Origin: Nemophila menziesii
Lineage: Eukaryota; Streptophyta; Magnoliopsida; Boraginales; Hydrophyllaceae
Assembly: GCA_029959085.1 (NCBI GenBank)
Contig: JARWIR010000031.1
Coordinates: 7,564,001 to 7,628,000 of the forward strand
Length of the DNA: 64,000 nt
Direction of reading: 5' to 3'
The notes beneath the pieces were generated by a model. The model was not told the origin of the DNA and did no database searches. It worked only from the letters and a program-made list of their open reading frames with translations. The translations under genes were made by a program, and so were the position numbers. Positions 45,449 through 57,964 of this stretch are shown here, one piece after another (within the stretch, counting starts at the first letter, position 1; every line of letters starts with the position of its first letter).

Positions 45449-48400
45449 TTAAGCTCGACGGGTTACCTCTCGCATCAATTCAGCTTCAAGGAGGTACATG
45501 ACCTCCCCAAGATGTGGATCAACTCTGCGATTGGTATCCTCGCCTACATGGTAAAGTTTCAGACGATGCCCATTCACCATGAAGGTGCGTTGCTCGTCTG
45601 GATTCTCGATTTCTATAGCTCCGTGAGGCGTAACTTTGGTCACCACGAACGGACCAGACCACTTTGATCTCAACTTTCCCGGATAATTGCTGAACTTGGA
45701 GTTATACTTGAGGACCATCTGTCCAACTTTGAATTTCTTTTCACGAATGAGATTGTCATGCCATCTTTTTGTCTTCTCTTTGTAAAGCTTAGCATTCTCA
45801 TAGGCATGAAATCGAAACTCATCAAGTTCATTCAGCTTCATCATACGATTTTCCACGACTAAAGTTGGATCCATATTCATCTCCGCTATCGCCCAATAGG
45901 CACCTATTTCATGCTGAAGGGGTAAGTGACAAGCCTTACCATAAACGATTTGATACGGAGATGAACCAACAGGCGTCTTGAACGCAGTATGATATGCCCA
46001 CAACGCATCATCTAATTTCATTGATCAGTCCTTGCATGTGGAACCAACTGTCTTTTCAAGAATGGATTTGATCTCTCGATTAGAGACCCAACTTGACCAT
46101 TGGCTTATGGATTATACGCGGTAGATACAGGATGCCTTACACAATACTTCTCTAGAACTCTCTTCAGGTATTTGTTCACAAAGTGTGTACCTCCATCACT
46201 GATAATAACTCTAGGTGTACCATGTCTAGTGAAGATGTGTGACTTTAAGAATTTGATCACTACTCGCGAATCATTAGTTGGTAGAGCTACAGCCTCTACC
46301 CATTTAGACACGTAATCAATAGCTAGTAGGATGTAAAGATTCCCGCTAGATGGTACAAATGGACCCATGAAATCAATACCCCATACATCGAATATCTCAA
46401 CTTCAAGAACATTATTACGTGGCATTTAATCTCTCTTAGATATATTACCAGTAAACTGGCATCTATGACATTTCTGAACGTACTCATGACAATCCTTATG
46501 TAAAGTAGGCCAATAAAAACCGGATTGAAGTACCTTTGCAGCTATACGATCACTTTTGAAGTGTCCTCCGTATGGTGAATCATGACAACCTGCAACAATG
46601 GATAGAATATCTTTATCTGGTATGCATCTCCTTACCATCTGATCACTGCATGTTTTGTAGAGGAAAGGATCCTCCCAAAAGAATTGTTTAGCTCGATGGA
46701 CTAGTCTCTTTTTCTCTTGTGAGGTAGCTCCTTGCGGAAAAGAACCACTCAAAATAAGATTTGCTATATCCGCATACCAAGGAGTTTCTAATGAATAAAC
46801 TAAAAACAAATTCTCATCAGGAAACTCTTCTCTCACCAACTCAGGTCCGATATTAAACTCAGAATTTTCAAGACGCGACAAATGATCAGTAACCTAATTA
46901 TCACAACCCTTTCGATCCCGAATCTCTAAATCAAACTCTTGTAACAGTAGTACCCATCTAATCAAATGCGGCTTCGTATCTTTCTTTTCCATAAGGTATT
47001 TAATCGCAGAATGGTCGGTAAACACAACAACTTTCGCCCCAAGAAGGTAGGAACAAAATTTGTCGAATGCGTACACAAGAGCTAGTAATTCCTTCTCAGT
47101 CACGGAATAATTAATTCGATCACTTGTGAAGGTTTTACTAGCGTAGTAGATGGAATAAAATACGTTTTCTTTTCTTTGACCCAGAACAACACCCATCGCA
47201 AGATCACTAGCATCACACATAATCTCAAACAGAATCTTCCAATCAGGATGTAATACAATAGGTGAAGAAATAAGCTTCTCTTTGATCTAGTTGAATGCCT
47301 TTATGTAAGCTTCATCAAAAATGAATTTGGTGTCCTTTTCAAGTAAGTTACACAATGGCTTAGAAATCTTAGAGAAGTCCTTGATAAAACGTCGGTAAAA
47401 CCAGCATAACCCAAAAAGCTTCTTACCCCTTTTACAGAAATAGGAGGGGGGAAGAGTCTCGATTACCTCAATCTTCGCACGATCAACTTCCAATCCAGCA
47501 CTTGAAACCTTGTGATCCAACACTATACCCTCACGAAACATAAAGTGACACTTCTCCCAGTTCAAAACCAAATCAGTCTCCTTGCATCTAATCAATACCT
47601 TCTCCAAGTTCCGCAAACACTCCTCAAAGTTATCACCAAACACAGAAAAGTCATCCATAAATACCTCAAGGAAATCATCAATCATGTCCTAGAAGATTGC
47701 CATCATACATCTTTGAAAAGTAGCAGGTGCATTACATAATCAAAATGGCATCCTTCGGAAGGAAAAGGTACCAAAAGGACATGTAAAGGTTGTCTTGTGT
47801 TGGTCTTTTGGATCTACATAAATCTGATTGTATCCTGAATATCCATCCAAAAAGCAATAATATTCTCTCCCAGCTAGCTTGTCTAACATATGATCAATAA
47901 ACGGAAGAGGGAAGTGATCTTTTCTGGTGGCCTTGTTCAACTTTCGATAATCCATACACACTCTCCAACCAAAAACGATTCTTGAGGGAATGGCTTCATT
48001 CTGTTCATTTATTATGGTAGTGATACCACCCTTCTTTGGTACGCATTTAACTGGACTCACCCATTCGCTGCTAGCTATGGGATAGATGATTCCCGCATCT
48101 AGCAACTTGATAACCCCTTTCTTCACCACTTCCTTTATAGCTGGCATCAATCTTCTTTGCCCTTCAACTAAGCGCGCTCTTTCATCGTCTAGAATGATTT
48201 TGTGTTGGCAATAGGAAGGACTAATACCCTTGATGTCAGCAATAGTCCAACCAATCGCCTCTTTATTAGCTCTCAGTATACGCAACAGATTGTCTTCTTG
48301 AGGAACTGTTAAAGTAGTTGCAACAATAACAGGTAGAGTGTTGTTAGTATATAAATAAGCATACCTCAAGTGTGACGCAAGTGGCTTTTCTTATAGGTGT

Positions 48401-49474
48401 GGGGGAGATTCGATAGATGGTTCCTTTTTAGATACTATTTCCCCTAGCTCTCGGACTGGCTCATAAGCGAGATGCCTATGCTTGATATTTCCGGGAATTT
48501 AGAGAAGCTACAGTTTCAGTGAGTTCTTCCATCAATTCTGGTAAGTCAAGTGTTAGGGCTGCTTGCAAGAAATCGTTAGAATTCATACAATCAAATACTT
48601 CTTGCATAGATAAGTCAAGTACATCCATTCGGAAACACTCCTCAGGAAGATCTGGAAACTTCATGGCCCTAAACACGTTGAACTTCACCTTCATGTCTTG
48701 GATGATTCGCATGGTTAATTCTCTATTTTCTACATCAATAACAGTACGCCCCGTGGCTAGGAATGGTCGAGCCAAGATGATGGGGACATTCCTATCTGCG
48801 TCGTATTCAAGTATAAAAAAATCAAAGGGAAAAAATTAAAGTACCTGCCTTGACGAGGACATCTTCTATTCGTCCCTCTGGATGTGCGAGGGATCTATCA
48901 GCCATTTGCAGGATCATGGAAGTAGGTCTTGCGTTTCTTATCTTCAGTTTTTCGAAAATTGACTTGGGCATCAAATTGATACTCGCACCCAAGTCACACA
49001 AAGCTTTCCCTTGCCACTTATTACCAATAGAAATAGGAATCGTAAAACTCCCAGGATCAAGTAGTTTAGGTGGCAACTTACTTTGGCATATAGCACTGCA
49101 TTCTTCTAGCAATCCTATCATCTCATTCTCGCAGTATGGTCTCTTGTTGGTAATGGCTCTTTTCAGGAATTTAACGTACTTCGGCGCATCTCGGATAGCA
49201 TCTAAGAATGGAACGTTAATATTGAGACCACGTACCATATTCAATAACTTCTGATAGTTAGCCATGTCTCCTTTCTTCTTAACTCTTGAGGGAAAAGGTG
49301 GAGGAGGACGGGTTTATGAACCTCTTTGGTCTTTGGCTTCTCCGGAATCTTCTCCACTTCCACTACTTCAGGTTCGTCTTCTTTCATTACCACATCTTTT
49401 GCCGAGTTCTCTATCACAGTTGTATCATTTTCTTTCATCAAGGGTGAAAGGAGGTGGTGGGAGCTTCTTACCAC
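45449..49474 (-). pseudogene. Athila pol: protease, RT, RNase H, integrase (element C)
   Basis: Minus strand, in order: acidic region 49474-49241; protease 49265-48476 (ALCDLGASINLMP; the ILGRPFL motif reads MARPFL); RT 48369-47740 (GWTIADIKGISPSYCQHKI, GWRVCMDYRKLNKATR, FCFLDGYSGYNQI-like) and 47685-47287 (FMDDFSVFG, intact catalytic Asp pair); RNase H 47220-46894 ([15 protein letters not shown], [15 protein letters not shown]); integrase zinc domain 46881-46426 (HDSPYGGHF, CHRCQFTGN), core 46425-46105 ([20 protein letters not shown]), and C-terminus 46021-45449 (SKWSGPFVVTKV). The GQVE glutamate codon appears as GGG near 46098 beside a frameshift. At least eight breaks make it inactive. The sequence pattern is typical of Athila. 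Confidence 0.88.
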
Positions 49475-51026
49475 TTCTAAGTGTCACTGCATTACAATCT
49501 TCTCTTTTCTTAGGTTCTTCAATGTCACTTGGTATAGGTCCTTGTTGACGTTGATTCAATTGTTTTGACACTTGAGCTAGCTGGTTTTCTAACATCTTCA
49601 ATGCTGCGGCTGTAGCTTGTTGTTCTAGGCTAGCCTTTGTTTGAATGTTGATTAATGTCAACAAGGTTTCTTGAACATCTAACACACCTTCTTGTGGTGG
49701 AGCAGGTAAAGCTTTTTGATTCATGGTCTCGGTGTAAGCATCTTGAGGAGGTTGTCTCTGAGCTTGATTTCCGTAAGCTTGTCCACCTTGGTAGTTGTTC
49801 TATGGTCTTGGTTGAAAATTGTTACCTTGGGGACACGGTTGATATGCATAAGTTGGATTAGCGGCCCCATTTTGATTTGAATATTGTAAACCCGGATGGT
49901 TTTTATTCGGTTGATAACCTTGACCTCCTGAATTGTAGTTTCCTCGGTTGGAAATTAACAATACGGCTTTTGGATTGTTTTGACAATGCTCCCAATCATG
50001 ATCTTGTGTACTGCAGTTAGAACACCCATAAACTTCTTGTGTAACATTAGCATCTTCTTTTCTACCTGCAAAACTTTTTGTAACAGCTAGAGTAAGCTAT
50101 TTTAATTGTTGCTCAAGTTTATTTACCATGGCAATGAATTTTTCTTCAATGAACACACTATTTTCTCTTCCACCTCGGATAGGGGTTCTCACGGTATTCC
50201 AACCAATTTCATTCGTAACTGTTCTATTCAAAATAATCTTGGCATGGACTGGTTGTAGCTATAGAAATCCACCACCACAAAGCAAGTCTAGATCCTTTCT
50301 TGAAGAGCCATCAAGTCCTCGGTAAAATATCTTCATCTGTTGAATCTTTGTGAGGCCATGATCAGGGACTCTTCTTAAACAAATCTGAAATCTCTTCCAA
50401 CTTCTACCCAATGTCTCGTTTTGATCTTGTTTGAATGAAGTCAATTCAACTTGCGCGTCTAACCTCATATTCGTTGGGTAGTATCTGTCGAAGAACGCAG
50501 TTTGTAATGCGTCCCATGTTGTTATTACTCCGAATTCGTGAGAATCATTCCATTCACTTGCTCCATCAATAAAGAAATACCTAAAATTCACAAAATACAT
50601 CTGATCTCTTGTTACCCCTTGCGTAATATAGGAATCGCAGATTTGCATGAACTTCTGTACAGCACGGATTGGATTTTCGCCAGGTGCTCCTCGGAAATTA
50701 CCATAACTTTGAAATTGAGATAACATACCAGGATCGGGTCTGAATCTCTCGACATTAATATTTGTTGGGCCAATTCCGAGGGCAGGAGCTCCAAATGGAG
50801 CTTGTTCAAGGCCATTAACAAACCACGGATCATTGTTCTGAGGAGGTTTGACTTGTGGAACAAGAGGAACACGAGGAACAAGAGGAGGATCGATTTCATG
50901 ATCGTCATCCATTGTCTCTCTTGCTAGGTTCTCCTCTAACTCTTTTGCTTTAGCTTCTCTCTTTTTTTTATATGCTTCACGAACTAGGTTCTCGGGATTT
51001 GCTAGAATCACGATATCTCCAAGCAT
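49475..51026 (-). pseudogene. Athila gag (element C)
   Basis: ATG at 51026 (MLGDIVILANPEN) chosen because the sequence just upstream resembles a splice acceptor (TTTCTCAG at about 51046-51053) and non-coding leader. The gag core runs to 50259 (FMQICDSYITQGVTRDQMY, DRYYPTNMRL, GRSWKRFQICLRRVPDHGL) and is cut by a TAG. After the stop the frame resumes with VNKLEQQLK, a CCHC knuckle CSNCSTQDHDWEHC (about 50025-49980) and a Gln/Pro-rich tail. Clearly related to the B gag but only distantly in the core. Confidence 0.8.
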
Positions 51027-51144
51027 ATACCAAAACCTGTAAACCTGAGAAAGAAAGACAACCCAAAGCGTAAAACTGAAAAATAAAACTAAAACTAAAA
51101 CAATTAAACTACTCAAGATTAACACTGGGGTCACACGCTACCGT

Positions 51145-51161
51145 CACCAGCAGCGGCGCCA
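51145..51161 (-). other. Primer-binding site of element C (degenerate)
   Basis: The minus strand reads TGGCGCCGCTGCTGGTG six bases inside the LTR end, about three mismatches from the tRNA-Asp complement. The first eight bases, which pair with the tRNA 3' end, are intact. Confidence 0.7.
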
Positions 51162-51167
51162 AACACT

Positions 51168-52933
51168 TGGTGGGTCCTAGGGTGTTATAAAATTAAGTGA
51201 TAAATAAAGAGGAACCACAAACTGCAAGTGTACAGTTGTCCCAAGTAAAATATGATAATCAAGTTCGTTCTCAGAGACAGATTAGGTTCAACCCAAATAT
51301 TAATGAAGTAGTAAGAATAATTGTTAGACAGAAAATAAAACATAAGAATTTTAGTTTAGTTTTTATGAATTAAAAGATGCAAATAAAATAAAGACTAAAA
51401 GTAAATTAACTAGAAAGAAATAAAGCAATTAAAAGACTAACTTTAGATAAGAGAGATACTTGAGTCTCGCAAGGAATCCACTTAATCAATATAATCTATT
51501 TTATGTTTAAGGGTAGAATTGGAATTATAATATTAGTCGGGACTCTAATATCTCCTAGCCCCCTGTCAGGTGGACCTAGGAGCTATTTTAAAGTACTATA
51601 AACCCCTGTATGGGCGAATATGCCTCTTCGGATGATATGATTTTACCTCTTTGGCTATGTAACTAGTTAAGCCTGTTGGTCAATAACGGACATTACACGG
51701 GTATTACCTAGATCTGTATTCAAACCCCCCTGTCGGATGATCACTTCGTCACTAAAGTGAATAGCCCAAATACTAACTGCTATTTCTAGTTGTTCCTAAA
51801 ATAAATAGTAATGAGAACAAAGTAATATCCATTATATAAAACTCAATTCAATTTAAATCAAAACAATCCCAAATTCAAAACATATATTAATTAATTAAGG
51901 TTCATCCCTTTAATGCGATTCTCAAGTATATGGAAATTTAGCTCATAATAAGATTAAAGACTAACAATAAATAAAAGGAGTTCATGTTCAAATACAAAAG
52001 ATAAATTAATAACCTAAAGGGTAGGATGACTGTTGATGGAAGAATGGGATTTTTCCAACTCTAGTTTCTCCTTTCCTTCTTGCTCTGACTTGAAAACCTT
52101 AAGCCTCTTGTGTAATTCTCTAAAGTTTGTGAAAATAGGAGGCTACGTGGTGTATTTATAGGTGTTAGCAAGCCCTAGGTTGAATTTACTTGTAGTGGAA
52201 GACAAGTTAAGAACTCTTAAATTCATAGCCCTAAAATCTAGGAAAGGTAAGATTCTGCTGCTGATTTGTTTTGGTCATATCTCATTCAATACTTATCCGT
52301 TTGACGCGTTCCAATGTTCAAAACCGCTTGTCTCGGAGGTCCATTGGTGCAGACCACTCGCCCAAATTCTTAGCCAATCTTAAGTTATGGACTCGTCTTT
52401 AAAACGTGGCTGGAATTTCAGATTTATTTGGCAGCTTTATCTTTTCCTTCTTTGCATATATCCTTCCTTAATCTTCTTATTTCCATGTAAATCTTCTTTC
52501 CTTTACTTCTTTGACTTGACTCGGTCTCTAATTAATTACCATATATCTTTTAAAGCTTCACAATAAATAAATAATTAAATCGCATATACTTTAAAAAGAA
52601 TAAATCAATAATTCAAGAAACAGAATTAGGAAAGTGCACTCTAAAAATAGAAACTTGAGTAAAAGTACTTCCTAACACACTAAAATACCCTAAGACTTTA
52701 ATTCTCACTTCTCCTCCTTGTAGTGGTTTTTCATGAAATTCAAGAACCTACTAACTTTGCACTAAAAATAATCAAATTAACGCACAAAAGCTGTAAAAAT
52801 GCAAATAGTCTAATTCCAAGGGGAGAAAGTGTAGTATGACGAAATAAGCACAAAATTCTATAAAATAAGTCAAATATTCACCTAAAAGGATGTCTCCAAA
52901 GGGATAATAATTAGAACAAATAGGGAGACATCA
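51168..52933 (-). repeat. 5' LTR of element C
   Basis: 1766 bp, starts TGGTGGGTCCTAGGG and ends GGGAGACATCA, followed by the target duplication ATATA. Terminal hairpin at 52889-52933. Confidence 0.92.
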
Positions 52934-53063
52934 ATATACCTACGTTCTTCTTTCTTTCCGCTCTCCTATCTCTTTCTCTCTTAGAACATATACACCCGAG
53001 CTCTTAGTGGGGTAATTGCAACCACATAGTACGTTCTTTTCCCTTCTCATATGTATGTTCTTC

Positions 53064-53257
53064 GGGGGATTGGTGATTTAAGGCCCCATGATTTCAACCT
53101 TAATAAAATAAAACCCAACCCCCATTTCCCATTACAACCTAACTAGAAGAAGGCAAAAACCCCAAAACACCCCCTTCTCCTTTGTTGTTATGGTGAAACA
53201 AACCAAATCAAAACAAAAACCCTATATAGCGATTTACCACATCTCTCTCTCTCTCTC

Positions 53258-53337
<80 letters not shown>

Positions 53338-54695
53338 CCTCTCTCTCTCTTCTATCCTCACAAGAACCACACCTTCATCAACAAGCTTCACCGCCCCCTC
53401 CTCACTATCATCACCTCCACCATCTCACTTTCTACCTCCACCTTCCACCTCCACCTTCCATCTTCACCACCATCATCACCGACGCCTCCTTCTATCATCA
53501 CCTTCACCATTAAAACCCTACTGCACACGAAGCTATCCAGATTTGACGCCTGGACAATCACTTTCTACCATTCGTTCACTGGATATTTGTCGTCGATCTC
53601 TCTCTCACTTCCTCGTGGATCTCCCCCTCACCTTCCCACTCAGTTCTGCTATCCCTTCTCACCACCATGTTTAGATTTGGCTTTCATGGACCTTTTCACC
53701 ACTATCACGTTGAAGCTTACCTTCCCTTCGAAGCCGTTCACTAGCGTCGCGCTCCACCATCGATCTCCAGCGCACTGCCATCGCACTCCACCATCGTTCT
53801 CCATCATCATTCTCTAGCGGAAGGCCGCCGCATTCCACCATCGTTCTCTACCATCATTCTCAAGCTTCGAATTTGTCCAGATCTACCACCACCACGAACC
53901 AAGCTTCTTCACAAAATGCCGCTCCGCTACACACGAAATCCGCCTCTGTTCCTTTTCCATTCATGTCCATTATTAGCATCTCAGATTTATTTGTTTTTGT
54001 TTGTGATTAATATTTTTTTATTTGCAGGTAAACAGAGCTCTTGGGTCCAGCCCCTTTTGGGTTCAGTCTGATAATGGTGTTGTAGCAAAAAATCTATTTT
54101 TTGATCCTATGAAATCTTTTTTGTTTTTCTGGTTTTAGTAATTATCAAGTTACACTTATTGTGTTTCATAAAGTTAATAAATTCACTATATTATTTCAAA
54201 ATTAAAAAATGACACAGTGATTTGTTAAATTTGCAGGTAAAAATGGTATAGGGTCCAACCCTTTGGTTTTATAATGTGAAATTGATGAATCCGAATAAAA
54301 AAAATTAATATATAAAAATTTATTCAAACACTTTAACGTGAATACAACCCCTAGGGTACATCATTGGACACATTGGACATGGACATATAAAAGAACGAGA
54401 CTTAGGTACAACCCCTATGGTATTTGGGCTATCACATGGACAAAATCCGTTAGGACACAGACAAACACTAAATGCAATTATATAAAAAAATCCTTTCACA
54501 TAAACAACATAGGTTTGTATCTATGGGTACGGGATCTATTAGATTATTGAAAGGAAAAAAAATAAAAAAGGGTAAAGCTAGAAAAAATACAACCAAAAAG
54601 TGAAACTAGGCACTATTTAGTAGGTTTTTGTAATTAGGCTTTAAAAAATAAAAAATAAGTTATTTTAAATTTAGGCTCTAATTTGTATACTCCTC
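53064..54695. mobile_element. Insertion of 1.6 kb in the left TIR, 9-bp duplication (putative MULE)
   Basis: Splits the left TIR; flanks ATGTTCTTC (53055-53063) and ATGTTCTCC (54696-54704) are a 9-bp duplication with one mismatch, the size made by Mutator-like elements. Its ends (GGGGGATTGGTGATTTAAGG and, reverse complemented, GAGGAGTATACAAATTAGAG) are at best weakly inverted. Inside are a (CT)n run, a C-rich, UTR-like stretch to about 53960 with a repeated CACCATCGTTCTC motif, and intron-like DNA with TTGCAG acceptors at about 54027 and 54236. This could be a captured 5' gene region; no protein family was recognised in its frames. Confidence 0.55.
53242..53351. repeat. (CT)n microsatellite, about 110 bp
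   Basis: CT run with few interruptions, within the 1.6-kb insertion. Ser-Leu frames across it are artefacts. Confidence 0.95.
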
Positions 54696-55696
54696 ATGTT
54701 CTCCTTCCTCTCGTGATTATCGTGTATTAGGCCAACTCTAATTTCACAAATTATGAGTTATGTAAAAAATTGTTAGATTCATTTATTGGAAGTTATCAAT
54801 TCATAAATCTAGTATTTTTCAAATGCTTTCTGTAAACCTAATGTTTAATTTCACCATTGGTCCCTGCTTCACGCCTTATTTTGGTTAATTGGGTTCAAAT
54901 GAACCACTAGTCCCGGCTAAATATTTTCTCTACATTCCCATGCAATTTTTAGGTTTCTGATCACGATCCACTCATATGAATTATCAATGGTATCTCTCTC
55001 GCAAGTGTATTTGGTTACCAGCATTTGTTGTCGTAGTGGAAACCAAGTAAGTTATCATTATCAAGTTACACGTAAAAAAAGTATTGTATGTGTATATCCG
55101 TTTACATTCGTGATAGAAGTTAAATCTTACTGTCTCATATATTGATAATTCTATAGTTCATTCACAGTTTAGAAACTTTTTGCTATATGGGGAAATGTCA
55201 ATTGGATTTTATGTTAGCCACTGGGTTGTTATTACACTTCCTTCATCTGGGATGTACATGGTCATGTTTCACTTGAGTATTAGTTGACTATGTTCGTATG
55301 CTCTCTTTCCATATTGCAATTTTTTTCATACATATACACTACAATTTTCACACAAACTAGCATGACCTCGTTTTAGCTTATTGTAGTGGCTGGATGAGAC
55401 CCGTGTTAGCACCAAAATATTTCAGATATACATACAGATAAAGTAAGATCAATATTCTTTATTAGGCGGAACATTTAGGTGGGCCTATCGTGTCTACAAT
55501 ATTAATATCTCTACCCAAGATTTGAACACATTAAGAATCTGAGTTTTGTATTCAAAACTTTTCTATCGAAAACTCCAACGTCTTCGAGGAAGCCGTTGTG
55601 ATGTGGGTAAATGTTTGATATTTAATTATTTACCAATCAGTGGCAAATGATGCATTTCTACAGTAACATAATATTAATAACCTATTTTTGTTATAG

Positions 55697-56335
55697 ATTT
55701 ATCGACAAGTGTTACTTTGTATACATATACAGAGATGTGGACATAAAACTTGAAGTGAAACCAAAGATTCTTGATTCGTTTAAGAAGAATTATGCATCAA
55801 GATTCCCTTATAAGAACAAGGTATGTAGCTTAATAGAAATTATTGTTTATAGTGTGAACACATATTAATTGAAAGTATGTGTTTTATTCTATTTATGATA
55901 TTTGTTCCATGAAATAAAAGGCGTGGTACGTGCCTATATCTGGCAAGTATGTTCAAGAATATGCATCAGAATTCCAACAACCAAATCATTCACGTGTCTA
56001 TCTCTCTTATGTTCTATCTGTTAAGTATTTTACATAGGATGTTAAAACAATAACTAGAAAATATCTTCGTACTTATATATATCATGAAATTATGGTAAGT
56101 ATTTTACTCCATTACATTCTCTTATGTATAATTTACTTTTTAGTTGTTCATTGGTTAAAATTTTACACTTGTCATCATTAGATTGAATATTTAAAATATT
56201 GCAAAAAATGTGTGGTTTCACAAGTTGCTATATATGGGCTTGCCCTTCATTAAAGGGTGTGATTATAATTATATATATTGTCACCAAGAAATTTAGAAGA
56301 CCACTAAAACTGATAAACTTAGAGAGTGGTGAGTG
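55697..56335 (+). pseudogene. HAC-type (p300/CBP-like) histone acetyltransferase gene fragment
   Basis: Three exon-like blocks with splice sites in place. Block a ends at 55820 before GTATGT and reads VDIKLEVKPKILDSFKKNY then FPYKNK. Block b 55921-56094 lies between AAAAG and GTAAGT and reads GKYVQEYASEFQQPNHSRVY and LSYVLSVKYF, then YHEI. Block c 56182-56335 follows a TTAG and reads IEYLKYCKKC, then in a shifted frame WACPSLKGCDY and KTDKLREW. The series and order match the acetyltransferase domain of plant HAC1-type proteins, which acetylate histones in the nucleus. Block b has an in-frame TAG at 56036-56038 and block c a frameshift, and the rest of the gene is missing. It lies inside the large TIR element, so capture by that element is the simplest explanation. 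Retained introns argue for DNA-level capture. Confidence 0.75.
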
Positions 56336-56963
56336 AACACTATTTGATATATTATCTTACATAACATACATGCCAATTCGAGTTTGTTATATTTTAGTCT
56401 GTTCTTATGGATGGTTAACTCTTTTAGGAATTTGAATTTTGTTCTAACTTCTGAAATAGTCCTTCCTTCAGGTGGCCTAAACAAGTGGTAATTTATCCAA
56501 ATAGTGACTAGAGTTACGATAGTGTGAAGGAGTGGTTGGTAATCATTTTTCTCTAAGCGGTTTTTCTAAATTTTCATGCATTATCTCGTAGATTGTGTTG
56601 GGATACCTATTAGTTGTATAGAATACACGCTTAGGGGAATTCACACCAGTAAATGATCTTTTTTTATTATGATAATGTTGTTAAAGTTATTTTAAAATAT
56701 AAATTAAAAATGTTGTTATGTGTCTTCATTTACATGTGTTGCTTGTTTCTCTAAGTGATCGATCTCGTTTTTGTAGCAAAATACTGGTGTTTTAAATGTA
56801 TATTTTGTCTAGTATGTAAGCAAGTTTTGCGAGATAGGAGTCTCTTATAAGAGTTTGTTGCAGAACCATATGACCGTCCATGATTGATCTGCTTTCCCAT
56901 ATTGAGTCCTAGTTTCAATGACTTGTTGATTCGACTTCCACCTTATGTCATTCAGGTCTCTTC

Positions 56964-57402
56964 AGGGGCGGAGCCAGGATTAATTACTAGGGGGGGCCAA
57001 GGGGGTTCGGGGGCAACGCCCCCGAAAAATTTTTTTTTCGAGTTATGTGCAATATAAGTCTTTATATTAAGTAAAACAGTAAAATAAGTCCTTATATTTT
57101 ACAAAATTACACTATAAATCCTATATTAGGTAAATATTGCACTATAAGTCTTATATTAAAGAAACATTGCACTAAAATCTTAATATTAATTTTTTTTAAA
57201 TGAATTATTCTATAAATAATATAATTATAAGGTTAATAAAATAAATTTTAAAAGTTAAGGGGGGCCAAAAGACAATTTTATAAAATTTTGGGGTAATAAA
57301 TAACTATAATTAATTTTTTTTTTTTTTAATTAAGTAGTAAATTTTTTTTTTTAAAAGTCAGGGGGGCCATGGACCCCCTTGGGGTATGCATGGCTCCGCC
57401 CT
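56964..57402. mobile_element. hAT-like MITE
   Basis: 439 bp with terminal inverted repeats AGGGGCGGAGCC and (reverse complemented) AGGGCGGAGCC, flanked by an 8-bp duplication GTCTCTTC / GTCTCTTA with one mismatch. No coding capacity. The subterminal parts are G-rich (GGGGGGCCA) on both sides. The 8-bp duplication and GGGGCGGAGCC end suggest hAT superfamily. Confidence 0.75.
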
Positions 57403-57964
57403 GTCTCTTATAGCACGTTGGATGAAATAGCATGAAAAGACTTATGTGAAGAGTTTCTACAAGTTCGTAAAAAAAAAAAAAAAAAGTTTGTACAAGCAAG
57501 AAAAAGAGGGATAAAATTGGACCATGTATCTATATAAATTTGGTATGGTTGAGGTTTTAGCGAGACTATATTACTTTTTTTATCGTGTAATAACATTATT
57601 CTATCCCATATATTCAATAAATTTTTAAACTGCAGACTGTTGTTCTTTCGTGAGTAGGATAATATTAATATCTTTGTTGGTCTCTTATATTTACAATATA
57701 ATATTTTATTTATTTTTCTTTTAACCGAATCACAAAGTCGTAATTTTTTATTACTAAATTTATCTTAAAATGAAAGATTAATATGTAAGACAACTAAATA
57801 TAAATTGTTGAGTAGAAAGTGAAAACATGTGTAGTTGCACGGATTCATTTGCATAGCTTTACATGGCTGTAGATACATAGTAAGTTCTTGCAAATTCCAC
57901 TTTTTTATTTCATATACATGGCTAGAAATTACATGGTGATATCTATAGAAGATCAAGCATCAAA

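Larger units (their letters stand above)
40833..52933 (-). mobile_element. Full-length but decayed Athila retrotransposon (element C)
   Basis: LTRs at 40833-42606 and 51168-52933, TG..CA, flanked by ATATA (40828-40832 and 52934-52938). Removing it restores the left TIR of the large DNA element. Minus-strand order: LTR, degenerate PBS, gag, protease, RT, RNase H, integrase, GC-rich array, additional ORF, 3' non-coding part, polypurine-like tract, LTR. All ORFs carry stops or frameshifts. The LTRs differ by several percent by eye, so it is older than B. Confidence 0.92.

Noticed and set aside
56336..56960. Further HAC exons (zinc-finger region) downstream of block c
   Set aside because: A Cys-containing stretch near 56815 is suggestive only; no convincing match or frame.
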